A DNA stretch of 64,000 nt, from the NCBI RefSeq assembly GCF_014647875.1, contig NZ_BMQA01000012.1:124001-188000 (forward strand), given 5' to 3'. Origin of the DNA: Streptomyces brasiliensis (lineage in GTDB: Bacteria; Actinomycetota; Actinomycetes; Streptomycetales; Streptomycetaceae). The notes beneath the pieces were generated by a model. It saw only the letters and a program-made list of their open reading frames with translations, made no database searches and had not been told where the DNA came from. This document shows positions 26,686-34,189 of this stretch, piece after piece (position 1 is the stretch's first letter; each line of letters opens with the position of its first letter). A program made the position numbers and the translations under genes.

Positions 26686-29412
26686 GTGGCAGAAACAGCA
26701 GCGAAGAAGACCGACAAGACCCCCGGAGGGGCCCGTCCCCGGCTGATGCTCATGGACGGGCACTCGCTGGCCTACCGCGCGTTCTTCGCGCTGCCCGCGG
26801 AGAACTTCACGACCGCGACGGGCCAGCCGACGAACGCGATCTACGGCTTCGCGTCGATGCTGGCCAACACGCTGCGCGACGAAGCGCCCACGCACTTCGC
26901 GGTGGCCTTCGACGTCTCCCGCAAGACGTGGCGCTCCGAGGAGTTCACCGAGTACAAGGCGAACCGCTCCAAGACCCCGGACGAGTTCAAGGGCCAGGTC
27001 GAGCTGATCGGCGAGCTGCTCGACGCCATGCACGCGCAGCGCTTCGCGGTCGAGGGCTTCGAGGCGGACGACATCATCGCCACCCTCGCCACCCGGGCCG
27101 AGGCCGAGGGCTTCGAGGTGCTGATCGTCACCGGTGACCGCGACTCCTTCCAGCTGGTCACCGAGAACACCACGGTGCTCTACCCGACGAAGGGCGTCTC
27201 CGAGCTGACCCGGTTCACCCCGGAGAAGGTTCTCGAGAAGTACGGCTTGACGCCCGCCCAGTACCCCGACTTCGCGGCACTGCGCGGTGACCCGTCCGAC
27301 AACCTCCCCGGCATCCCCGGCGTCGGCGAGAAGACCGCCGCGAAGTGGATCAACCAGTTCGGGTCGTTCGCGGAGCTGGTCGAACGTGTCGACGAGGTCA
27401 AGGGCAAGGCCGGGCAGAACCTCCGCGAGCACCTGGAGGCCGTCAAGCTCAACCGCCGGCTCACCGAGCTGGAGCGCCAGGTTGAGCTGCCGAAGACGGT
27501 CGCCGACCTGGAGCGGGCGGCGTACGACCGCAAGACCGTCGCGATGGTCCTCGACACCCTGGAGATCCGCAACCCGTCCCTGCGCGAGCGGCTCTTCGCC
27601 GTCGACCCCGGCGCCGAGGAGGCCGAGACCACCCCGGTCGCGACGGACGGCGTGGAGCTGGACGCCAGCGTGCTCGGCACGGGCGAGCTGGCCCCCTGGC
27701 TCGCCGAGCACGGCGCCGAGGTGCTGGGCGTCGCCACCGTCGACACGTGGGGGCTCGGCACCGGCTCGGTCGCCGAGGTCGCACTCGCCGCGCCCGACGG
27801 GGCCGCCGCCTGGTTCGACCCGTCCGAGCTGGACGAGACCGACGAGAACGCGTTCGCGACCTGGCTCGCCGACGCGGCCAGGCCGAAGGTGTTCCACAAC
27901 GCCAAGGGCGCCATGCGGGTCTTCGCCGAGCACGGCTGGAGCATCGAGGGCGTCGCCATGGACACGGCGCTCGCCGCCTACCTGGTCAAGCCGGGCCGCC
28001 GCTCCTTCGACCTGGACGCGCTGTCGCTGGAGTACCTGCACCGCGAGCTGGCCCCCGCGGCGGCGGCGGACGGCCAGCTGGCGTTCGGTGCGGACGACGG
28101 CGCCGAGGCCGAGGCCCTGATGATCCAGGCGAGGGCGATCCTCGACCTGGGAGAGGCCTTCGAGGGCCGCCTGCAGGACGTCGGCTCGGCGGACCTGCTC
28201 CGGGACGTGGAGCTGCCCACCTCCGCGCTGCTGGCCCGCATGGAGCGACATGGCATCGCGGCCGACCGGGCGCACCTGGAGGCCATGGAACAGATGTTCA
28301 CGGGCGCCGTGCAGCAGGCGGTGAAGGAGGCGCACGCGGCAGCCGGGCACGAGTTCAACCTCGGCTCGCCCAAGCAGCTCCAGGAGGTCCTCTTCGGCGA
28401 GCTGAACCTGCCCAAGACGAAGAAGACCAAGACCGGCTACACGACCGACGCCGACGCTCTGGCCTGGCTCGCCGCCCAGACCGACAACGAACTGCCGGTC
28501 ATCATGCTCCGCCACCGCGAGCAGGCGAAACTGCGCGTCACGGTCGAGGGCCTGATCAAGACGATCGCGGCGGACGGCCGTATCCACACCACGTTCAACC
28601 AGACGGTGGCGGCGACGGGCCGGCTCTCCTCCACGGACCCGAACCTGCAGAACATCCCGGTCCGTACGGACGAGGGCCGCGCCATCCGCCGCGGCTTCGT
28701 CGTCGGCGAGGGCTTCGAGTCGCTGATGACCGCCGACTACAGCCAGATCGAGCTGCGCGTGATGGCCCACCTGTCCGAGGACGAGGGCCTGATCGAGGCG
28801 TTCACCTCGGGCGAGGACCTGCACAACACGGTCGCCTCGCACGTGTTCTCCGTCGAGCCCTCCGCCGTGGACGCGGAGATGCGGCGCAAGATCAAGGCGA
28901 TGTCGTACGGCCTGGCGTACGGGCTGTCGGCCTTCGGCCTCTCCCAGCAGCTGAGCATCGAGGCGGCCGAGGCGCGGGCGCTGATGGACACGTACTTCGA
29001 GCGGTTCGGCGGCGTACGGGACTATCTGCGCCGTGCGGTCGACGAGGCACGGGCGACGGGCTACACCGCGACGCTCTTCGGGCGCCGCCGCTATCTGCCC
29101 GACCTCAACAGCGACAACCGTCAGCGCCGCGAGGCGGCCGAGCGGATGGCCCTGAACGCCCCGATCCAGGGCACGGCGGCCGACATCGTCAAGATCGCGA
29201 TGCTCAACGTCGACCGGGCGCTGCGCGAGGCGGACCTCAGGTCCCGGATGCTCCTCCAGGTCCACGACGAAATCGTCCTGGAGATCGCCCCCGGCGAACG
29301 GGAGGCGGCAGAGGAGATCGTCCGCCGTGAAATGGCCGACGCGGTCCACCTGAGGGCACCGCTGGACGTCTCGGTCGGTGTGGGCCCGGACTGGGAGTCG
29401 GCGGCCCACTGA
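26686..29412 (+). CDS. polA: DNA polymerase I
   Basis: The 908-residue enzyme fills gaps during repair and Okazaki fragment maturation. The N-terminal 5'-3' exonuclease (LMLMDGHSLAYRAFFALP, EADDIIATLA, VTGDRDSFQLV, GVGEKTAAKW) is intact. The middle 3'-5' exonuclease region lacks the DxE metal ligands (it reads VATVDTWG), so proofreading is probably absent, as in many actinobacteria. The polymerase domain has motif A TADYSQIELRVMAHLS, motif B RRKIKAMSYGLAYG and motif C LQVHDEIVLE near residue 860. I chose the GTG at 26686, where the conserved start begins; the frame is open far upstream. Confidence 0.96.
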   Translation: MAETAAKKTDKTPGGARPRLMLMDGHSLAYRAFFALPAENFTTATGQPTNAIYGFASMLANTLRDEAPTHFAVAFDVSRKTWRSEEFTEYKANRSKTPDEFKGQVELIGELLDAMHAQRFAVEGFEADDIIATLATRAEAEGFEVLIVTGDRDSFQLVTENTTVLYPTKGVSELTRFTPEKVLEKYGLTPAQYPDFAALRGDPSDNLPGIPGVGEKTAAKWINQFGSFAELVERVDEVKGKAGQNLREHLEAVKLNRRLTELERQVELPKTVADLERAAYDRKTVAMVLDTLEIRNPSLRERLFAVDPGAEEAETTPVATDGVELDASVLGTGELAPWLAEHGAEVLGVATVDTWGLGTGSVAEVALAAPDGAAAWFDPSELDETDENAFATWLADAARPKVFHNAKGAMRVFAEHGWSIEGVAMDTALAAYLVKPGRRSFDLDALSLEYLHRELAPAAAADGQLAFGADDGAEAEALMIQARAILDLGEAFEGRLQDVGSADLLRDVELPTSALLARMERHGIAADRAHLEAMEQMFTGAVQQAVKEAHAAAGHEFNLGSPKQLQEVLFGELNLPKTKKTKTGYTTDADALAWLAAQTDNELPVIMLRHREQAKLRVTVEGLIKTIAADGRIHTTFNQTVAATGRLSSTDPNLQNIPVRTDEGRAIRRGFVVGEGFESLMTADYSQIELRVMAHLSEDEGLIEAFTSGEDLHNTVASHVFSVEPSAVDAEMRRKIKAMSYGLAYGLSAFGLSQQLSIEAAEARALMDTYFERFGGVRDYLRRAVDEARATGYTATLFGRRRYLPDLNSDNRQRREAAERMALNAPIQGTAADIVKIAMLNVDRALREADLRSRMLLQVHDEIVLEIAPGEREAAEEIVRREMADAVHLRAPLDVSVGVGPDWESAAH

Positions 29413-29429
29413 CGCCCGTGAGTCACGAG

Positions 29430-29502
29430 GGTGGTTGCTCGCCGGTCGTCCGCATTTTCTTGCCCCCGGCAACCAAATCCCGCCGCAACGCGAGCAACCA
29501 CC
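29430..29502. repeat. 12-bp inverted repeat behind polA
   Basis: GGTGGTTGCTCG (29430-29441) is repeated exactly inverted at 29491-29502, enclosing 49 bases that are themselves partly self-complementary. A short hairpin CCGGAG-TGT-CTCCGG overlaps the right arm. It may terminate polA, or be a small non-autonomous repeated element. Confidence 0.55.
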
Positions 29503-29536
29503 GGAGTGTCTCCGGGTCCCACGCCCTCAAGGCGGT

Positions 29537-29553
29537 GGGGGAGGTGCCGAACC
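29537..29553. repeat. 17-bp element shared across polA (copy 2)
   Basis: This is identical to 26547-26563. Here it is the right end of a hairpin-forming segment that starts CCCACGCC and turns at CTCAAGGC. Confidence 0.5.
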
Positions 29554-29664
29554 GGCCTGGACCCATGTCCGCCGCCCCCCCCCGCTGCCCAAGCGGCGGA
29601 GCCGCCAGCCAAATGGCCCCCGCCAAAACGCCCCCGCCAGTCCCGAGGGGCAAGGATGCGTGGC

Positions 29665-30075
29665 ATGGGTATACGCATGCTTCACCACCGGACGGCTCCG
29701 GCACGGACCACGGCAGCGGCCGACGCCGCCACGGCCGCGCCGCTGTCGTCGTCCCCGCTGGTCCCGGCCCTCGCGGCCGACGCAAGCACCGCCCGCATCC
29801 CCACCGGCCCGGCGACGACGGTGCGCACCACAGTGGCCGGCCTCGGCCGCCGACTCACCGGCCACGTCACCCGCCCCGGCCTGGCCCGCGCCTACCGCCA
29901 CTGGTCGGAACTCGGCCGCAGCTATCTCGCGCTGCTCCTCACCTTGGTCCCGCGTTCACGCCCGCAGCGCACCATCACCGTGTTCGCGGTGACCCTCACC
30001 GAGCGACCGGACGGCTCCGCGCGGCCTCGTCCCGGCCGGGACGAGCAGAAACCGGAGCCGGGCGCCACACCCTGA
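29665..30075 (+). CDS. Hypothetical protein, small Arg-rich
   Basis: The product of about 136 residues has streptomycete codon bias throughout but no family I can name. An Ala/Thr/Pro-rich N-terminus is followed by a better conserved-looking block, GRRLTGHVTRPGLARAYRHWSELGRSYLALLLTLVPRSRPQR, with one moderately hydrophobic helix, and a basic tail. Three ATGs (29656, 29665, 29677) are possible; 29665 has AAGGA at a suitable distance. The 3' end overlaps the convergent DUF4184 gene by 80 bases. The upstream gap from polA (29413-29664) holds the inverted repeat and the shared 17-bp element. Confidence 0.6.
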   Translation: MGIRMLHHRTAPARTTAAADAATAAPLSSSPLVPALAADASTARIPTGPATTVRTTVAGLGRRLTGHVTRPGLARAYRHWSELGRSYLALLLTLVPRSRPQRTITVFAVTLTERPDGSARPRPGRDEQKPEPGATP

Positions 30076-30847
30076 CGCCCGCGGCGTACACCAGCAGCCC
30101 CAGCACCAGCCCCGCGCCCGCACCGAAGCACACCGTCGGCACCAGCTCCCAGGGCTTCGCGGTCGCTTCCCAGTACGCCCACCGGCGCACCACCCGCTGC
30201 GCGGCCCCCACCGCCGCGCAGCCACCGATCACGGCACCGGCCCACCACCGGTCCCGTACCGACAGCGACGGCATCCCCGCGAGCCGTGCGGGTGCCCGCC
30301 GTACCGCGTACACCACGAACGCGGCGATGACGAGGGCGGCCACCGCCGAGCCGCCGTACTGCAGGTACCAGTACAGCGGCGAGCCCGCCACCTCCCGGCC
30401 CAGGACCCGTAACAGCCGCATCCCCCATCGGTCGAGGTGAGTGAACGCGTCCCATACGACGTGCGTCAGCGCGCCGAGGGCCGCCGAGACGTACCACCAC
30501 GCCACCGCACCGGCCCGCACGCGCGCGTGTGGCGCCCCGCACCGCGTCAGGGCCGCGATCCGCCCCTGCCGCCCGCGCGGCAGCAGCGCCACCAGTGGTT
30601 CGCGCACGAGCAGCCACAGCCCGACCAGCGCCCAGGCGATCGCCACATCGACGGTGAACACACCGGCGAACGAGTGCGTGACCGTCCCGAACTCCATCGC
30701 GCCCGGCAGGACACTCGCCGCGTAATAGGTCATGTCGGGGGAGAACGAACCCGCCGCGAGTACCGCGGGCACCAGCCGCCCCCGGCCGGTCCCGTCCCCG
30801 CGCACCGCGGGCAGGACGGCGGCCGCATGGCTGAGAGTGAACGGCAA
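29996..30847 (-). CDS. DUF4184 family membrane protein
   Basis: The 283-residue protein starts with the family hallmark PFTLSHAAAVLP and has HSFAGVFTVDVAIAW and GALTHVVWDAFTH, the histidine and acidic residues suggesting a metal-dependent membrane hydrolase fold related to YdjM/LexA-regulated and PA-phosphatase-like proteins (inference). About six transmembrane helices are apparent, including VAALVIAAFVVYAV and GAGAGLVLGLLVYAAGV. It begins with a TTG codon at 30847 preceded by GGGAG. The function of the family is unknown. Confidence 0.82.
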   Translation of the reverse strand: MPFTLSHAAAVLPAVRGDGTGRGRLVPAVLAAGSFSPDMTYYAASVLPGAMEFGTVTHSFAGVFTVDVAIAWALVGLWLLVREPLVALLPRGRQGRIAALTRCGAPHARVRAGAVAWWYVSAALGALTHVVWDAFTHLDRWGMRLLRVLGREVAGSPLYWYLQYGGSAVAALVIAAFVVYAVRRAPARLAGMPSLSVRDRWWAGAVIGGCAAVGAAQRVVRRWAYWEATAKPWELVPTVCFGAGAGLVLGLLVYAAGVRVWRPAPVSARPGRDEAARSRPVAR

Positions 30848-31154
30848 CAGGGCTCCCTGGAACGGCTGTCGACCGCGTTGGCGACCTGGTCATCGCGTTC
30901 GTCAAGTATGTGGGACCGATCGGGATGACAACGCGACATGGCCAATCGGTGAAAACCGGGCGTCAACGGGTGCCCACGCAAAGGAAGTTGTCGTAGGGTC
31001 GCCTGGGTCGGCGCGCCGGGGTGCCATCGAACACAGGAACGCATGACTCGACAGGCGTAACGGGGGCAACCGCGACAGCGGGTCGACCGTCACAACGGGG
31101 CGAGGCAGGCAGACGGAGACGGGCGCGACGGCGTCCATGGGAGGGGTTCACTCT
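30848..31154. other. 307-base region between divergent DUF4184 and transglycosylase genes
   Basis: This region must hold promoters for both flanking genes. I looked for the c-di-AMP riboswitch that often precedes cell-wall hydrolase genes in Streptomyces and did not find its conserved core. No coding frame is convincing. Confidence 0.5.
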
Positions 31155-32855
31155 ATGGCGGCGCATTTCGGCAGGCGACTGCGCAAGGGGGCGGCGACGA
31201 CGGCCGTTGCCGCGGCAGCGGTCGCGGCTCTGTCCGCGTCCCAGGGTCCGGGAGTGACCCACGGCAACCACGGCACACCGGCCGCCGCCGGCGCCACGTC
31301 CCCGGACTCGGCCCCCGCCGACAGCGCCACCGGCAACTCGCCGTACTACACGGACCTGCCGCCGCTCCACAGCCCCAATCCCAGCCCGTCCACCGGCATC
31401 GGCACCCCCGTCTCCCAGGGCGACGCCGAGGCGGGCATACCGGCCACCGTCCTGGACGCGTACAAGAAGGCCGAGGCTGAGCTGCGCAGCTCCAAGCCGG
31501 AATGCAACCTGCCCTGGCAACTCCTCGCCGCCATAGGCAAGGTGGAGTCGGGCCACGCGAGCGGTGGCCGCGTCGACGCCGACGGCACCACGACCACCCC
31601 GATCCTCGGCCCGGAACTCGACGGCAACGGCTTCGCGCTCATCAAGGACACCGACAACGGCGCGTACGACGGCAACAGCGCGTACGACCAGGCCGTCGGC
31701 CCCATGCAGTTCATCCCGTCCACCTGGGCCTGGGCCGGCCGCGACGGCAACGGCGACGGCAAGAAGGACCCCAACAACGTCTACGACGCCGCACTCGCCG
31801 CCGGACACTATCTGTGCCGCTACGGCTGGGACCTGTCCGACGAGGGGGACCTGCACAGCGCGATCCTCAGCTACAACGACTCGCAGGACTATCTGAACCT
31901 GGTCCTGTCGTGGCTGGAGTACTACCGCAAGGGCACCCACTCGATCCCGGACGGCACCGGCTCCCTGCCGGGTCACCGCAGTGACGAGCCCCGCGGAGCG
32001 AGCCCCGACCCGTCGCCCACGCCGCCGAAGCCGCCGAAGCCGGGCAAGACGCCGCCGGCGTCGGGCACGCCGAGCCCCGAGCCGCCCGCCACCACGCCCC
32101 CGTCGAGCACGCCGCAGACCCCCACCGACACCGTGGACCACCTGGCGGACGCCGGCACCGCCACGCTCACCGCGATGGCGGGCGACGCGTTCGCCGAGCG
32201 GATCAGCACGCGCGCCGAGACCGCGGCGGACAAGGCCGTCGGCAAGGTCCGGATCCGGTTCACGCTCATCGGCGACACGGACACGACCTTCACGGGCGGC
32301 GAGACCGTCGCCACGGTCGTCACCGACAGCACGGGCGTGGCGGTCGCACCCGCGCTCCAGGCGGGCGAGCGGACCGGTGACTTCACGGTCCACGCCGTCG
32401 TCGTGGGCCGCACGACGGTCGCGGGCCTCGACTACCACGCCGGTGTGACGCCGCGCGCCGCCGACACCCTCGCCCGCACCGGCGACACGGCGCTGACCTG
32501 CACGCCGGGCGGCGAGTTCGCCGACCAGGTCGAGGTGAAGGCGACCTACCAGGGCGCCGTCGCGGACAAGGTCGCGGCCACCGCCACGCTCATCAAGTCG
32601 GCGGACGACGCGACCGAGAACGACAAGGGCCCCTACTTCAAGGACGCCGACGGCAAAACCGTACGCACCCTGACGGGCCTTGTGACGGACGCGAACGGTC
32701 TGCTGAAGCTGCCGAAGCTGTACGCGGACGACACCACCGGCACCTTCCTGCTCCGCATCACCACCACCGGCGGCGCGACGCTCACCGTCGAGCTGACGGT
32801 CGCGGCGCCCGACACCTCGGCCAGTCCTACGCCGAGTTCCTCCCCGACGGCGTAA
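31155..32855 (+). CDS. Secreted lytic transglycosylase (SLT/MltB-like)
   Basis: The 566-residue protein starts with a signal region (GRRLRKGAATTAVAAAAVAALSAS). A transglycosylase domain lies at about residues 95-260: LPWQLLAAIGKVESGHAS carries the catalytic glutamate, QAVGPMQFIPSTWAWAGRDGNGDGKKDPNNVYDAALAAGHYLC is the typical core, and ILSYNDSQDYLNLVLSWLEYY closes it. A long Pro/Thr/Ser linker (residues 280-325) joins a C-terminal part of two Ig-like beta repeats ending in a Ser/Pro/Thr tail. It should cut peptidoglycan glycan strands outside the cell. The start at 31155 follows GGAGGGG. Confidence 0.92.
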   Translation: MAAHFGRRLRKGAATTAVAAAAVAALSASQGPGVTHGNHGTPAAAGATSPDSAPADSATGNSPYYTDLPPLHSPNPSPSTGIGTPVSQGDAEAGIPATVLDAYKKAEAELRSSKPECNLPWQLLAAIGKVESGHASGGRVDADGTTTTPILGPELDGNGFALIKDTDNGAYDGNSAYDQAVGPMQFIPSTWAWAGRDGNGDGKKDPNNVYDAALAAGHYLCRYGWDLSDEGDLHSAILSYNDSQDYLNLVLSWLEYYRKGTHSIPDGTGSLPGHRSDEPRGASPDPSPTPPKPPKPGKTPPASGTPSPEPPATTPPSSTPQTPTDTVDHLADAGTATLTAMAGDAFAERISTRAETAADKAVGKVRIRFTLIGDTDTTFTGGETVATVVTDSTGVAVAPALQAGERTGDFTVHAVVVGRTTVAGLDYHAGVTPRAADTLARTGDTALTCTPGGEFADQVEVKATYQGAVADKVAATATLIKSADDATENDKGPYFKDADGKTVRTLTGLVTDANGLLKLPKLYADDTTGTFLLRITTTGGATLTVELTVAAPDTSASPTPSSSPTA

Positions 32856-32880
32856 CGGCCGCCGGGACGACGCTCGCACC

Positions 32881-32914
32881 AGGGCGCCCCTCCGCTTCGG
32901 CGGGCGGGCGCCCT
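32881..32914 (+). terminator. Terminator of the transglycosylase gene
   Basis: AGGGCGCCC and GGGCGCCCT arms form a 9-bp stem with an imperfect inner helix around TTCG, beginning 25 bases after the stop. Confidence 0.65.
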
Positions 32915-33022
32915 CGTCCGTGTGTGCAACGTGTTCTCATCTCGCCCGCCCGTTGCTACGGTGCCGGACCTGACGGTGCATCAGCTCCCGATGTCCGTTC
33001 CGACCGCCCGGGGAGGCCCCGT

Positions 33023-33157
33023 ATGCGTGCCCTGATCGCCGCCGCGACAGGCCTCGCCGTCGCGCTCGCCCTGGTCCTCACCGTCACCGCCCTGGGGTCG
33101 CCGACGGGCAGCACGTCCCCGAAGCCCCTGCTGACCACGGTGCCCGCACACCCGTGA
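33023..33157 (+). CDS. SPW_0924 family micro-protein
   Basis: This 44-residue peptide, RALIAAATGLAVALALVLTV at the N-terminus followed by LGSPTGSTSPKPLLTTVP, matches the small SPW_0924 family found across Streptomyces. One hydrophobic helix suggests membrane insertion or an uncleaved signal; the conserved C-terminal SPKPLLTTVP motif would be outside. GGGGAGG precedes the ATG at good spacing. It lies 42 bases before the DUF3068 gene on the same strand and is probably cotranscribed. The function is unknown. Confidence 0.8.
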   Translation: MRALIAAATGLAVALALVLTVTALGSPTGSTSPKPLLTTVPAHP

Positions 33158-33199
33158 ACCCGTGACCGTCCCACCGGTCCGCCCGGGAAGGAGGCCGAG

Positions 33200-34189
33200 A
33201 TGCGCCGCAAGGCCGGTCTGATCCTGCTCGCCCTCGCCGTGTTCTTCGCGACGCTGTCCCCGCTGCTGCGCTGGTACGCCTTCCCGCGCCTGGCCAAGAT
33301 CCCCGCGAACCAGTACCAGGACATGGTCCTGGAGGCGAAGGACGCCACCCTCCTCGACTACGGCACGATGCGGTCGAAGAAGGTCCCCGAGGTCACCGTC
33401 GTGCAGACCCTCAAGGGCAACGTGGAAGCCTCGGAGAAGATCGAGCGGACCGCGAGCAGGGACGTGGTCGTCTGGGACGGCCTCTCCTACGTCCAGGGCC
33501 CCGACGGCAGGATGGTCTCCGAGATCCCCGAGCGCTACATCTTCGACGCGCACAGCCAGGAGCCCGTCCACGCCACCGGTGAGTCGGTGGACGGTGCCCC
33601 GGTACGCCGCGACGGCATCGAGTTCAAGTGGCCCTTCCTGACCGAGAAGCGGGACTACGAGTACTTCGACGCGCAGGCCCGCACCACCAGTCCCATCCAC
33701 TACAAGGGCACCCAGGAGTTCCGCGGGGTGACGGTCTACTACTTCGAACAGACCGTCCCCTGGACCAAGGTCCCCTTCCCCAAGGCCATGCCAGTGCAGG
33801 GCATCACCCCCGAGTCGGTCGCGAAGACGGGCACCACGCGCTGGTACACGGTCCACAGGTTCTGGGTCGAACCCGGCACCGGTGCGCCCGTCTGCGGCGA
33901 GGAGATCCACAAGGAGGAACTGCGCGGCGGCACCCTGCTCGGCGGCCGGGACAAGGTGACGGCGTTCGTGGGGCACGTGAAGATGCGCGAGGACTACATC
34001 GAGCACACGGTGAACCTCGTCGAGTCCCAGCGCGTGCTGGTCCTCCTCATGACGTCGTACCTGCCCTGGAGCTTCCTGATCCTGGGCGCCCTGTTGCTGT
34101 CGCTCTCCCTGTACCTGGAGGCGCGCGGCAGGCGCCCGGGCGACGCGGCACCGGCTCAGCTGACCGAACCCGAACCTGTCAGCGCCTGA
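33200..34189 (+). CDS. DUF3068 (PorA-like) membrane protein
   Basis: The 329-residue protein has one N-terminal transmembrane helix (AGLILLALAVFFATLSPLL), a large extracytoplasmic domain of about 240 residues rich in beta strands (YYFEQTVPWTKVPFP, RWYTVHRFWVEPGTGAPVCGEEIH) and a C-terminal helix (YLPWSFLILGALLLSLSLYL). This is the DUF3068 layout. No function is established in Streptomyces; the topology suggests a cell-envelope role. GGAAGGAGG precedes the start. The last 11 bases overlap the convergent hrpB gene. Confidence 0.87.
   Translation: MRRKAGLILLALAVFFATLSPLLRWYAFPRLAKIPANQYQDMVLEAKDATLLDYGTMRSKKVPEVTVVQTLKGNVEASEKIERTASRDVVVWDGLSYVQGPDGRMVSEIPERYIFDAHSQEPVHATGESVDGAPVRRDGIEFKWPFLTEKRDYEYFDAQARTTSPIHYKGTQEFRGVTVYYFEQTVPWTKVPFPKAMPVQGITPESVAKTGTTRWYTVHRFWVEPGTGAPVCGEEIHKEELRGGTLLGGRDKVTAFVGHVKMREDYIEHTVNLVESQRVLVLLMTSYLPWSFLILGALLLSLSLYLEARGRRPGDAAPAQLTEPEPVSA

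Noticed and set aside
30848..31154. c-di-AMP riboswitch before the lytic transglycosylase
   Set aside because: The conserved riboswitch core could not be matched, although similar genes often have one.
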